Positions 1 through 11,694 of a DNA stretch of 64,000 nt are shown here, one piece after another. Numbering within the stretch: the stretch's first letter is position 1; the number at the start of each line of letters is the position of its first letter. The notes under the pieces were generated by a model, which worked only from the letters and a program-made list of their open reading frames with translations, was not told the origin of the DNA and did no database searches. Origin of the DNA: Xanthostigma xanthostigma (Eukaryota; Arthropoda; Insecta; Raphidioptera; Raphidiidae); the NCBI GenBank assembly GCA_963575645.1, contig OY754476.1:8866001-8930000 (forward strand), read 5' to 3'. The translations under genes and the position numbers were made by a program.

Positions 1-39
1 TACTTATTTAGTGCGAATAATTCGCACGGGTCACTCTAG
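1..39 (+). mobile_element. 3' end of a Helitron (cut by window edge)
   Basis: The window opens inside a repeat. A near-palindrome GTGCGAATAATTCGCAC (11-27) is followed by a short spacer and CTAG at 36-39, then T. This is the Helitron 3' signature: a hairpin, then CTRR, inserted before T. The same end occurs at 54254-54281 (+) and, inverted, at 40290-40320. Confidence 0.6.
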
Positions 40-102
40 TCGTATAAATAAAAACAACTTGAAGAAGAGCGATAGTAAAATATTTAAAATCCAGTCCTGA
101 AA

Positions 103-136
103 TATTTATATTAAGTATTCAGTTCAAGTATTCAGT
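103..136 (+). promoter_or_regulatory. Possible TATA box and initiator of the first gene
   Basis: TATTTATA at 103-110 is followed about 31 bases later by TTCAGT (131-136), the arthropod initiator core. This would give a 5' UTR of about 220 bases before ATG 358. A second ATTCAGT just upstream makes the exact start uncertain. Confidence 0.35.
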
Positions 137-357
137 AACGTGTGGAATACACATCTGGATAAACAGATAGATCTTGTCCTAGGAATCAATACTATGGGGT
201 AGTAGCTCAACAGGGAGCGTAAAGATAGAGTGGGGGAAATATATTTTTGGGCAAATAAAAGACAGAATTCTTGGCTGTTGTTTGTTAGTTATTTTACAAA
301 GTGGTTAGATAGATGTACATTTGATACTGAAGTTATTTAATTTTTTATAAATACAAA

Positions 358-3102
358 ATGAAGTTTGTTAGCCTTTTCTTTATAACTGTACTTATTGTGC
401 TTGATGTGTCTGGATTAAGTGGTCAACCAGTGCTATCGAGAGGTACTTATTGAATATTTAATATTTTTAGATTTGAAATAGTAAACTTATTTGGAAGTAA
501 TAATGACTATCTTAAAAATTTATTACAAAGAAAATATATATTGCATAACAATAACATAACAATGTTTGGTGTCTGATACGCCGCAGTGTTCAGATTTAAG
601 ACTGTCACTTGTTTTCAAACAAATGGAGATCTTCGTTTATTTGGAAACAAATGACACCTTTAAAGCTATATTTAAAGCTGAAAGTCATATCATATCATAC
701 GTTTTTTGTGCAAAATGATTTGATCAAGAAAACTACTCTGAATCCAAATAGCTATTAATGCAAAACCAACTAGTAAATGTTTATTATTAAACAATACTTT
801 TATATGTATCTCAATCCTAGAAACGACTCTCAGAACATACTTTTTTTTAACATAAACGAATGTTACAGTATAAATGTTGTTAAATTAACAATAATAATTG
901 GTCATTGTCTAATGTTAGTGACTATAGGATTGTTTTATTGCTCTGTAGAAACTAGAAACCTTTAACCATTATTTAAAATATTATCGACAAAAAATAAAGA
1001 CAGTGGTTTTTAAATGACGAAGTTATAATATAAATTTATTGTCCGAGTATAATTTAGGGTGCTTTGATTATAAACCGGCAAAAACAAAAAGTTTTGGAAT
1101 AATAGAAACTAGAATAGGGTGGTTGAGAAAACTATCTGGTTACAAGAATCGATAACTTTCCGATAATTTCCAGATTTTTTGATCATTACTACCGGTTATT
1201 GCACTGCAATACATAATATACGAATAGACAGACAACCGGGAAGGTAGACGTAAATACACTAGTCTGGTCTGACTCACTGTTCGTGTTCGTGCTACGGTGT
1301 ATTGTAATTTGTATTTCGATTCTGGAATATTAAATACACCCGACGAATGTCTCGTTCATACAAATATTATGATTCAAAACATTACGTCCATCAAATATAT
1401 ATAGTTTAGTTCGGCAAGTGTAGCTAACAGTTCCACAATGATTTATAAGCGGCACAGTTTTTATGCTTGGGTAATCCAAAGACGATTATGCTTTACATTG
1501 TTTTATTACTAAATGCTTAAATTAACAGAGCTTTTAAGTTTCTGTTTCATCAATGTATTTGCCATACGGCACGTACACTATTGGCGTCGGTCGAATGGCA
1601 GGAATGTTTATACAGTATGGAAACACGTAAGGTGCACATAGGGAAATTAACATTGGAAAAAAATGACTGGATCAGAGTGAGCCTGGAAATCTTGTTTTTC
1701 AATTTGACAGATAATATTCTTTTGCAAAATGAATGTGTATACTACCGAAGAAAATATTCAAATGATTACAACATAATCGGACTTTTTTTATTAATGGGAC
1801 ATTAAATTCTCAAAAATACTTAAATATGGTGAGGAGATCAAATATCTCCGCCTATTCGTGTTGAACCTAAAGACATTGGGTCACTGATTTACCAACGCGC
1901 ATAGGTCATACCAGTCAGACAATTTTTGAATGAAATGTTTCCAAACAGATGGAGTTGTTTTTTTGTTTTATTTTTGTACAAAAAAATTAAAATAATGATT
2001 TATAAGAGCTTTTTATTATTAAAAAAACCAAGTAAAATAAAAATAAATCAAAATAAAATGGAAATCCTCAAGATTACCACGATAATTCAATAGAAATAAC
2101 AATTAATGCAGTCATGGCTGACTCTGATCCAAATATTTTTTCCCAATGTTAATTTCCCTATGTGCACCTTACGCGTTTACATACTGTATATAGATTTGTG
2201 TGTTTATTACTCGACAGACTTAGTCGATTTAAACAAAATTTGGTCCACATGTTGAAATTCATCACCGCACGAAGCTTATTTAAAATGGATCTAATCGGGC
2301 CATTTTAAGGGCGGAAAATTTAACCTAAAATAAAGGGTGGTTGACACCATTTTCTGGATTATAGAAGTAATTATTTGAATGTGATATATTTTTTTCAGCC
2401 AGCTATGCTGACAGATATCGTCGCCCGTTAAGATCTCTTCATCCGAGTATGATAATGCACGGTTATTACGCGAGACCAATTCGTCGTGGAGCTAATTACG
2501 TACCCCAAGGAACAATGACAGCTTTCGCTGCCGGTGATACTATAGCAGCCGAATCATATCTAGGAGGCCACAGCAGTTTCAACGGTGTTCACAAGGAAAT
2601 GGATCTTGCACCGATTACCTTAGAAACACCGGTAATTGATCTTCAACCAGGTGAAGAAACTGACGAAACTTTCATTCCACAAGCTGAACCGGAACCACCA
2701 CAGAAAACACCCGTACTGACGAAACCAGACGATACAGAAGATCAGAATACTGGCGTAGAAACCAAACCGAAATCAAGACCAAAGCCGTCCAAGAAAGTGC
2801 CTGTTGACACGGATGAAGAAGATGACGAAGATGATGACAGCGATGGCGGTTGGCCTTTTAATAAGCGTGGCTCAAAAACACCTAATTATAATGCCTTCTT
2901 CCCAATAATGTTCAGCGGAATTCCTGGATTTTCTGAAGGACGTAAAGGATCGTCTGGTGGTGGATCACATCCTGGTTTGGTGACAGCTATTGCAAACAGT
3001 TTTAGCACTGGCAAACGTGGGGTCGCCACCAGTCATGCTACGTCTTTTGGAAGCGGTTACCTCGACGAAAAAAGAAAACATTTTTCTGATTCACACAATT
3101 AG
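358..3102 (+). CDS. Secreted acidic protein of unknown function, two exons
   Basis: Exons 358-442 and 2399-3102 join in frame (AGA G|gtactt ... ttttttcag|CC) to 262 residues. Residues 1-22 are a typical signal peptide (MKFVSLFFITVLIVLDVSG), so the product is secretory. The mature part opens with an Arg-rich stretch (SYADRYRRPLRSLHPS). Next comes a Pro/Glu/Lys linker, an Asp/Glu run (DTDEEDDEDDDSDGG), and a Gly/Ser-rich C-terminus with the segment TAIANSFSTGKRGVATSHAT. Basic sites (NKR, GKR, DEKRK) lie in the last third. I do not recognise the family; extracellular matrix, cuticle or secreted-precursor roles are all possible. ATG 358 is chosen because it starts the signal peptide. A polyA signal AATAAA lies at 3209-3214. 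The gene model is solid; the function is unknown. Confidence 0.8.
443..2398 (+). other. Intron 1 of the first gene
   Basis: Phase-1 GT-AG intron of about 2 kb. Apart from the MITE at 1613-2187 it is AT-rich sequence in which I see no coding or structural signal. Confidence 0.7.
1613..2187. mobile_element. TA-flanked inverted-repeat MITE, copy 1
   Basis: Terminal inverted repeats of about 65 bp start CAGTATGGAAACACGTAAGG and end in the reverse complement CATACTG. They are flanked by TA (1611-1612, 2188-2189), the Tc1/mariner target duplication. The interior has no plausible transposase. A closely similar second copy lies at 28359-28923. Confidence 0.8.
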
Positions 3103-3208
3103 TATTTTTTCAATTTATTATTATATATACAGATTTTACTTAGAACATGTGTAAAATTATATATAATTATTTTTATATAATGTAATCGTAATATAACTTT
3201 TTAAAATT

Positions 3209-3214
3209 AATAAA
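3209..3214 (+). terminator. PolyA signal of the first gene
   Basis: AATAAA about 105 bases after the stop codon at 3102, within an AT-rich 3' UTR. Confidence 0.55.
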
Positions 3215-3350
3215 AAAATATGGAAAAAATAATATTCAGTTTAATTTATTGATATAGGTTCGCTATAACATTCATATTTCGCTATTAGTTGATGCTTTTG
3301 TATATAGGCTGATTCACAATCAGTCTTTGACGATTATTTTGGACAGTTAG

Positions 3351-3737
3351 CAGCGCTGGATTTATACTAGGGGCAGTAGGGCTAGTGCCCAGGGCGGCAA
3401 AATTTGGAACGTTACAGAAAATTCTTATTCGGAAAGTGTGATCGTGTTGAAATTATACATAATTTTTTTTTAGTCGACGCGTTTGCCTCTGAAAATGTCT
3501 CGCAATAATTTGATGAGCAATCGTTTTATTTGTCAATTTATGATTTTTAATACGAAAAAGAATGTTTTTTTGTCTAATTATCCCATTAGTAAAAAAAGAC
3601 TTTTGACATAAATGAATCTTTTTATTTATTTGAAAATTTTATACCGTACCTTTACTCCATTTCATGTGTAGGATTTAGGTAATGGGGCGGCATTTTTCAC
3701 GCTGCTCCAGGGCGGCACTTAGGTAAATCCGGCTCTG
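3351..3737. mobile_element. Non-autonomous hAT element with 8-bp target duplication
   Basis: Ends CAGCGCTGGATTTA and, as reverse complement, CAGAGCCGGATTTA are imperfect terminal inverted repeats. They are flanked by ACAGTTAG (3343-3350) and ATAGTTAG (3738-3745), an 8-bp duplication with one change, as expected for hAT. There is no transposase inside. A truncated relative lies at about 49720-49976. Confidence 0.75.
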
Positions 3738-4229
3738 ATAGTTAGAGATATGTCTTTTAACAATTTTCGATACTCATAGTCGCTTTTACCTTCGGTAATC
3801 ATCATCATAGAATAAATAATTCATTGCAGAAATAATAAATGTATAAAAGCTATCTGAAAAAAGAACTGCGGGGTAAATACTCATTCGTTTTTCCATTTTT
3901 AATCTGAAAAAAAAAAATAATAATTACACGGTAGGATATGCAGATAATGCTTGCAAGGTTTTTAATTTATGGTATCTAGGTATATATTTAAATATACTTT
4001 GTTTCGTTCAGTGGTGACTCGTATTCAATTGAATCTAATAGATTGGCTTCTGTTTTGTTGAAAAATGAATAAATAATATAGTAAAATATAATGCACATAG
4101 TTTTTATAATAAACTTTAGAGTAACATTAAGTCATTTAAAATTTTAAGTTTTTATGAGCTTTCAAGTTTCGTACATCGAGTTTCTATGAATAGGCCCCAT
4201 CGAATAAAGTTTGAAAACATATTATATTA

Positions 4230-4476
4230 AAATAGGCAGATATGTTGTTTTTACGATAAAAACTAACGTCAAATAAGTTTTTCGATAAGCGCCTCAAAAA
4301 CTCGAATATATCACGTAAAACGCCTTTATTTTAACGTCATAATATTATATCCTATCTATCCTAAAGGTCCGTTCTAAATATCGGTGAAAAAGTTTTTGAA
4401 ATCGGATGAGTAGTTTCGGAGATTACCTCCTACATCCAAACTTGTAAACTTTACCTTTTTGTATTATTAGTATAGA
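4230..4476 (-). mobile_element. Helitron 5' fragment, inverted
   Basis: Read on the minus strand, this starts TCTATACTAATAATAC at 4476 and continues with the GGATGTAGGAGGTAATCT...CTCATCC body, which recurs on the + strand at about 5050-5297. The 3' end of this copy is missing. The inner boundary is approximate. Confidence 0.5.
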
Positions 4477-5049
4477 TTTGCTCATTTGATGCCGCTACTG
4501 CTCTAATAAATAGTTCCCCGAATGTCAAGGTAAAGCACTGCGGTTTTTCCATGTGAATTCAAACAGAAAATAAACCATTAAGGTTTTAGTAAATTATTAT
4601 TCGATTTCGCAATATTAATTTTTTTCAAAAAACAAAAATTTGTTACAAATAGTTTCCAAGAAAAGATATAAAGTATAAGATGTAAAAAACTTCAAAAAGC
4701 ATAGATTAATTAAAAAAAAGAGAGAAAAGCTGTTAAACCCAAGTCTCTTCCATTCAAATGTCAGAATTTACGAATATAAAAAAGTAGTCCGTAACTTATG
4801 AAAGCTCAAATTAAAGGCTTAAGGTTTGTTAAAAAAAGTTTGAATTACGAGTTCCAATAAACAATAAGGATATATTAGACGCTACTCTAGAGTTATAATA
4901 AACAATAGGATTTTTTGTTGGCCTTTTGTTTTCAATAAAAAATGTTCATTTGGCATCATGTGAATTTTTAAATTATTCATTACCTACTTCGCAGTTTATT
5001 TTTGTCTGTCACTTTTAAACGCTTAACAAAAAAGTCCGATAAAATAATT

Positions 5050-5297
5050 AACCTATACTTACATTTATAAAAACGTGAAGTTTGTAAGTTTGGATATAAG
5101 AGGTAATCTTCGAAACTACTCATCCAATTTTAAAAATTTTTTCACCAATATTTAGAATGGACCTTTAGGATGGACATAGGCTGTATATAATCGCGTTATA
5201 ATAAAAGCGCTTTTCGTGGAGACCAATTTTGCAACGTAAGACGACGAAAAAACGGTGGCAATCTACAAATTTGGGCGAAGCTAAATCGGGCCGCTAG
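5050..5297 (+). mobile_element. Helitron 3' fragment
   Basis: Shares its body with the inverted copy at 4230-4476 and ends GGGCCGCTAG|T at 5297, the CTAG|T terminus found on other Helitrons here. The two copies face each other about 570 bases apart. The start is approximate. Confidence 0.5.
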
Positions 5298-5343
5298 TAT
5301 CAAATAAGGTTTAAACACAGTGTACAATTTTCAGACTATATAC

Positions 5344-5631
5344 CAGGGCCTGGCAAATCTTTTGATCGCCGGGCTACATAGCTGATGAAAATTTGACCGC
5401 GGGCCAAAAAAAAGGCCCTCACATTCTACTTCCGCATTTGGAGAGCAAAAAAAAAAAAAACAAAGAAGGCCCTCACATTCTATATCCGCATTTAGAGAAA
5501 AAAAAAAACTCCTTAGATCCTTTTTTCGTCTGTTCGGGCCCTTGCCATTTCTTTACTATTTTTCTAAAATTTATAAAATGCTTCGCGGGCCGGACAAAAT
5601 TGTGCTGCGGGCCGCCATTTGCCCAGGCCTG
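5344..5631. mobile_element. Non-autonomous hAT with exact 8-bp target duplication
   Basis: Terminal inverted repeats CAGGGCCTGGCAAA and CAGGCCTGGGCAAA are flanked by CTATATAC on both sides (5336-5343, 5632-5639), a perfect 8-bp duplication. The interior holds two copies of a roughly 55-base unit containing GGCCCTCACATTCTA and A-rich runs. It encodes no transposase. A partial relative ends at about 47415. Confidence 0.85.
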
Positions 5632-5639
5632 CTATATAC

Positions 5640-6190
5640 CTACTATTGGAAATAATTTTGGTTTCTAGTTTTTTACAGATTTCAGTCAGATACCATAGGA
5701 TAAGTACCTAGCCCTCTTTTAAAGCATAGTCAAATTCAGCTAAAGATTTATTAACTAACAAATTTTAAAATGTTTTAAATATTGCAATAAATAGACTACG
5801 TCAAGAACAGTCTTAAAATTTGTGTTGGTTATTACGATTTTGCTTGAATTTGGAAATGATATACCCGGTATACCCGCTCTATTTTTCCATTGGAATGTGT
5901 CAAAAACATCAAACAAAAATAATTTATTACTCTACACTACTTCAGGATGAGCTCCAGTTTCCGGCATCCGGCGTTCGTCAACAGTGTAAGTGGCATATAC
6001 TGTAAATTAATTAGTGTAAATCCCTCGGCAGAATTACATGTGTCTCAATTATATAAACAAATTAAAATCATTAAATTGAATGGGGAGTTACGCTTGAGAG
6101 ACGGAATTCCCCTGTATGAATGGAAAATGGTTGATAGCCCTGTATTGTTTTTATTCGCTTATTTATAATTTATTGTTGCCAGGTGGATTC
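5640..6190. other. Intergenic, nothing recognised
   Basis: AT-rich spacer upstream of the second gene. Short open frames here show no signal peptide, domain or splice context that would make them genes. Confidence 0.5.
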
Positions 6191-6193
6191 GGA

Positions 6194-6229
6194 TATATAA
6201 ATCGATCTAGCCAGGCCTTATTACTCAGT
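6194..6229 (+). promoter_or_regulatory. TATA box and TCAGT initiator of the first Gly-rich gene
   Basis: TATATAAA at 6194-6201 and TCAGT at 6225-6229 place the predicted start (A of TCAGT) 33 bases after the first T of the TATA box. The start codon follows at 6276, giving a short 5' UTR. The paralogue at 11695 has the same arrangement and spacing. Confidence 0.75.
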
Positions 6230-6275
6230 CAAACACATTGTCTGTTTCCTTGAAGACATCTCCCAATATAGTAAG

Positions 6276-7805
6276 ATGAAACTATTACTGACGGCTTTTG
6301 TCATATTGGTGCCTTTTGTCTTGGCGTCACAACCTGAAGAAGATAAGACAGGTCAACCAGCTGCAATATCAGCCCAACCGGGTCTTAAATCAGGTAAGCG
6401 TTAAACGAACAAATTTGATTTGAAGTATAGAATTTTAGAATAAATTTCGAAAAAAGTAGCTGTTGGAGTATAAATAATTCAGGATCTAAAAAAAAAGAGT
6501 TACCTATATAGAATTTTTTTTGTAGCTTTGTAACTTTTAAAACATGTATTGATATTTTGATTAATTTGTTTCAAGACCGATTTGATTTGATTTTTTTATA
6601 ATTGTGGAAATTTATTTTGGACCACAAATGTATTTTTTTTTTCAATAAATGAAATAACAACTGTATTTACGAAATCTTGGTTGAAACATGTAAACTTATA
6701 GCTACTGTTTTTATCGGAGTTCGAACACCGTTAGTGTACGAATCTACTGATTGTTTTTCATGAAAGAAAAAACTGTAAGGCCTCGAGAAGGTTTTGGGGC
6801 AATAAAATGAGCTCTTTATAGAAGAAAATATTTTTCTTGTTCCTACACATTTATCTTTATCATTTAGAAAATATTGTACATTCTTGAAAACGAATATAAT
6901 GAATATATATATGAATATATATTTTGTAATTAACCAATAAGGGAGCTTTAAAGCTGTGCGTTGAAGTTCAAAATATATCGCGCCGTGAAAAATTTTGTTT
7001 TCATCACTTACGTTACGCAGTATTGCAGGGACATTCAGCGCTTTTACAGAATCACTTACGATATTGTGTCGCTAATATTTTGGATTTTGTGCAAGCGTCC
7101 ACATCCAAATTGTTTGAAGAAATTGTTTTTTAATAAAATTACAGTTCTGTTTTAATAATCATTTAACTGTTGTTGTTTTTGTTTTAGATGAACATGGACC
7201 GCTTATGAGAGTGCTCCGATCTGCAGATCCAACTTTTAAGAAGGGTTACGGAGGCGGCGGGTGTGGCGGAGGTTGCGGTGGAGGATATTATCAACCCCAG
7301 CAAAATTATTGTAGCACTTGTGGAGGCGGTGGTGGCGGTGGTGGATCATTCAGCCACTCTTCCAGCCAGGCTTCAAGTTCAAGCTATAGTGGTGGATACG
7401 GAAGGTATTTATAAACTTTTACCAGCGACTTCGTACGCGTGGAATATTATTGATATAATTGATTCAAACATTCATAAAAAAACTATAATTTAACACGACC
7501 CTATAAACAATGTTTTTTGTTTTACAATCTTTCGCTAAAACAAAGATTTTGTGAATTCGATGCACGTTAGAAAGCATACAGCTTGTGGTGCGAAAAAATG
7601 TTTTTTAAACCAAGTATAGTGTGGCTTAGGGCTTTCGTGGTACGATGTTTTCTGAGATTGCATTGATCGGTGTAGGAGGATACCCTGCTTAGATATTAAG
7701 TTCACGCGGTAAAACAAAAACTGCGCTGTCTTTTCGCGAGAACTTCAAGGTTAAAGTTATCATTCAACAATATTAACTAATATTTTGTACTTTTACAGAA
7801 AATAA
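6276..7805 (+). CDS. Small secreted Gly/Cys/Ser-rich protein, paralogue A
   Basis: Exons 6276-6393, 7188-7404 and a tiny last coding exon 7799-7805 join in frame to 113 residues. Residues 1-17 form a signal peptide (MKLLLTAFVILVPFVLA). After a short spacer comes DEHGPLMRVLRSADPT, then GGGGCGGGCGGG, a YCSTCGGGG motif and a Ser-rich tail ending GGYGRK. Gly-rich, low-complexity secreted proteins of this kind are often cuticle, silk or eggshell components, but I cannot assign it to a named family. If the last intron is retained, translation stops at 7414 instead, ending GRYL. PolyA signal AATAAA is at 7971-7976. The paralogue is at 11695-12706. Confidence 0.8.
6394..7187 (+). other. Intron 1 of paralogue A
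   Basis: GT-AG, phase 1, matching the position and phase of the intron in the paralogue at 11771-12236. AT-rich, with no element recognised. Confidence 0.7.
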
Positions 7806-10790
7806 ACATCAAGAACAAAAACTTCTAAACCTCACTGAAGCCAAAACAAAAAACAACTGTCAACCGAATGTTATGGCGTCATCTATAAAAAACATACAGA
7901 CATGAATAATTAAGTATTGGAATTACATAATGTCTTTGTAGTTATTGTTAATATATAATCATAAAAAAACAATAAACAATGATTGTTAAGTAACTTTGTT
8001 TAAATTGTTTTAAAAAAGTTTAGTTCTTCTAGGCCTTGTAAAAATGTCTGATCTAAAATGTAATTAAATTATTTTTAATTTCTGAGTACTTACGTCCCTA
8101 ACCCAGAAATATTGTCAGAAAAATGCTCCAGTAGCTGAGTTTTTCAGAGCCAATAATTTAACCTTATTCAAATAATTCTCCATTTCGATCTAGTTCCTAC
8201 ACTTAATCACAATTATTATCTCTAAATATAAATATTGTAATTTTAAACAAAGAAAATAAAGTATTTTTTATCTTGTCTACTCAAAAACGGCGATTATTAT
8301 ATATTGCTGAATTTGTCTTTAAAAATCGAAAAGATGATAAAAAAAAATACCGTCAGATTTGAATGGGTAATAACTACGCGAGACTAATAATGCGTAAACA
8401 ACGGGTAGAGCATGCCCGTACGAGTTAGTCGCGCAGGATTGTTATTGAGTGTGGGCGCGAATTAGTTTTGTATACAGTTAGCGGAAAGCTCGAATCGAAA
8501 GGAATAAGCGTAAAAAGTCCAGTGCCGAGCTATTGCGAGAGCTACGGCAACGCCGAAATGTAAACGAAAAAAACTAAATATGTCTACGCGTCGGATTGGA
8601 AGGCTATGCCAAACACTTGTTATATGATTTTATTCCGACGTTTTCACGAAAAATCTACGGCGTGGATCCGACCTGGATTTACTGAGTTTTTAGAATGTAA
8701 CCCTACTAACTGATATATTACCATCAAAAGTCAAATTACAATGTGCGATTAATTAAAAAAAATACTTAGGTACATAAACCCCTTAAACATTTATTATTGA
8801 TGCCAAAAACAAAATATCACCCGTTATTGCTAGTCTAACCGCATTGCTATATCTTTGTTGATACATAAAAAAAAAAACATAATTTATAAATCATTACCAA
8901 GGTCAAAATTTTGTTATTATATCAACAGGTAAAACCAGTCGTTTCTCAGACACAGGAGAGAAGGGAAACAAAAACTTGAATTAACAAAAAAAAAAAGTCT
9001 TTACATTGTATTCGCCATTAAAAAAATGATGCCTAAATCTTATCTGTGTATATAGAGTCCGAGAATATATTATGGAAGATTTCTGGTAAAATAAATTTGA
9101 ATCTTTCAGCGATGGTCATTATAAACGACAGAAACTCTCCCATGCCAAGGCATATTAAAAAGAAGATTAGACTGTAGATTACAGACGCTTGAAAACTTAG
9201 TGTGTATATGCCGAGATACCTTCAATTATTCAAAAAAACGAAAACATCAAATATATTTTTGATTTTAAATAAATTCACAATAAACTGTGACTCTTTCAGA
9301 TTGTTAATAAAAAACCGGATATCTGCAAGAATATCGTAAATGTCAAATTACACAGGACAGACGGGGCCTGTTTATAGATGTTCTATTGTACTCAAAATTA
9401 CCCATTTTAAATATTAAAGCATTTCGCGCTTTATTATTCAAATTAAAAATTAAAACCTGTTTGTTGAAATTACCCGTTCATTGTCTTTATAAAGGGATGT
9501 CAAATTTATAACCAAAACTGCGCGTAACAACAACGAAAATAACAAAGCATAACGTCTGTTATAAACGAAGCTATTATACTGGAGCTACTGGGAAGAAAAT
9601 CATCTGGATTGCACTTTTTTTTAATTGGTAGCCGTCTAATATTCAAATAGTTTGGTGACTGCGGCAAAACATTAAACTTCACCAGTGTCATTGTAGACGG
9701 CAGATTTTAAACTAATCTATAAATCGAATTAGTTGATTTGTTAACGAGCTATTCAGGGGTTGAAAAACAGCCCAACCTCACCTTTTAGAGCTTTAATCTG
9801 GTACTAATAAAAACTATTTATTATTATCATTAACAGTTAATTTAACTGGTTAATTGAATCAACGCGATGAAACCTTTTGTTTCAGGTTTTTATAGCTGGA
9901 TATGCACTTAAAGATATAATATACCTATGTTACAATTAAAAACTATTATATATTCAGTGGAAAATAAAAAAAAAGTTTATTTAATAAGTACGTAACCAAG
10001 GATATCCATTATCCATGCACAAAAATGATTCATAGATATTTTTGAAATTATAAATAAAAGTTCACGCACCGGTTATTGCGTCATTATTTTTTAATTGGGT
10101 AAAATAACATGGGAAGTTGTTGACGTAGGGAAATTTCCTAAGCATCGGTTGACAGCCCTGCTATTGGTTCATCCGTTTAAATTAAATCAGAGATTGCCAA
10201 TATTTTTTATTGCAAAATGACAGGAATACAATTAAAATTAAAAAAAAAACTAAAATGAGAACAGCTTATTCCAAAGATTAAATTATGAGTTAGGGACATC
10301 CATACGGTGACGCAGAATACAGTCACACTTCTTTGTCTATAGAAAGAGATGTATATAAACTATCGTTCATCAATATGCGGGACACAGTAGATCTAGTCAG
10401 TTTTTCACAGATTGATTATTAATTATCTACATCATTTCGGTGGCGGCATAATTCTATATTTAAAATTACCTACATTGATGAATGCAGTTTGTTTTGAGAG
10501 AAAAGCTATTATCAGAAGAAAAAGCTTTCAAAAAATTCTCAAAAGAATTTTTATAATCTTTTTTTTTTTTATTACACAAAGAAAAAAAAATACAAAAACA
10601 AAAATTACAAAAACTTAAGGCGTGCATCGACTGAAATGTCATGAGCACTGGGATTGACTGGAATAAATATTACAATGGTATAATATGCAGTGTTAATTGG
10701 TAAATCATAATATATATTAATATATTGGAAGAAATAAGCAGGTAAGTAATAGTTTGATTATATTTTGTTTGTTTGTTTCCAGATCCTTGG
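7806..10790. other. 3' UTR then intergenic, nothing recognised
   Basis: After the 3' UTR of paralogue A this is AT-rich with no ORF worth calling. A TATA-like TATATAAA near 10352 with TCAGT at about 10396 resembles the promoters of the two Gly-rich genes, but the spacing is too long and no signal-peptide exon follows. Confidence 0.4.
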
Positions 10791-10800
10791 GGTGTAGGTA

Positions 10801-11290
10801 TTAGATTTTATTTATTAGTCCGGTTGATTTGAGAAACTTAATGGTACTGTTTATATTTTCTTCATTATTGTTTAAAATCTCTTTTATGTTGTAGGGTAGG
10901 CTGCAGTTGACGCTATGGATGAGATACTTCACGCAGTCCTCCAGAAGATGTTATTGGGAGGTGACAGGAGTCACATAATGGTTTTTCTTCCTTGTTGAAG
11001 AGGTAAGTGTGAGTTAATAAAGTATGTCCTGTTCTTAATCTGCTGAGCGCTATTTCTTCTCTTCGGGTTAAAGTGACCGGACAGACCCATTTGTAGATAC
11101 TGTTTTTAATTTCTTTGAGTTTGTTATTGGGGATGAGGTTCCAAAGGTCTTGCCATTTTTTGTTGCATATTATTCGAGTTTAGATTTTGAGGTCGGCAGT
11201 TGTGATGGCATTTTCGGTAGGAAGTTGTCCGATATTTAGAGCAGTTTTTGCTGCTATGTCAGCCAGTTCGTATAATCTTTTTGTTATCTA
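10801..11290 (-). pseudogene. LINE ORF2 C-terminal remnant (RNase H end, R1/Jockey-like)
   Basis: Minus-strand translation gives YELADIAAKTAL, the end of an RNase H domain, then W-x-x-LW, SIYKWVCPV and RREEIALSRLRTGHTLLTH. After one frameshift it continues LEDCVKY...NIKEILNN...IKFLKSTGLINKI and a stop at 10801-10803. The order (RLR-GHT-LTH, then a Cys segment, then a terminal I-x-FL motif) is that of the C-terminal end of non-LTR retrotransposon polyproteins. An internal stop (DLKI*) and the frameshift show it is dead. It is 5'-truncated, as usual for LINEs. Confidence 0.85.
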
Positions 11291-11609
11291 TAGATTCCAA
11301 TAAAACAAACCCTTTACAGAAAATCGCATCTGAATTGATCAAACCGTTTTCCAGATAAATGGCGACATTTGAGTGCACAAACAAACAAACTAACTAACAA
11401 ACAAACAAACAATCTCTCAGGTTAAACGCATATACCTGCTCCGTTCCGTCGTGGACAAAAAAGAAGATAAATATGTAACGACTTCTTAAGATTCAATGCG
11501 ATTTTCAGAGATGACAGGATCCTCCGATTTACAGCCACTTATATTAATGAAGATGATCCACCTGATGTATATAATATTATATTATGTTTATAAATAAGTA
11601 CTTTACTGC

Positions 11610-11645
11610 TATATAAACCGCGAGAGTTAGGATTTACCGGTCAGT
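11610..11645 (+). promoter_or_regulatory. TATA box and TCAGT initiator of paralogue B
   Basis: TATATAAA at 11610-11617 and TCAGT at 11641-11645 have the same 33-base spacing as in paralogue A. ATG follows at 11695. Confidence 0.75.
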
Positions 11646-11694
11646 TAATTTGTGTTGTTTTCTTGTGGACTGTGGTCAGTAAGCAGTTTGCATC

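Noticed and set aside
10352-10400. TATA-like box and TCAGT, a possible promoter of a third Gly-rich gene
   Set aside because: Spacing is too long and no signal peptide or RSADP exon follows.
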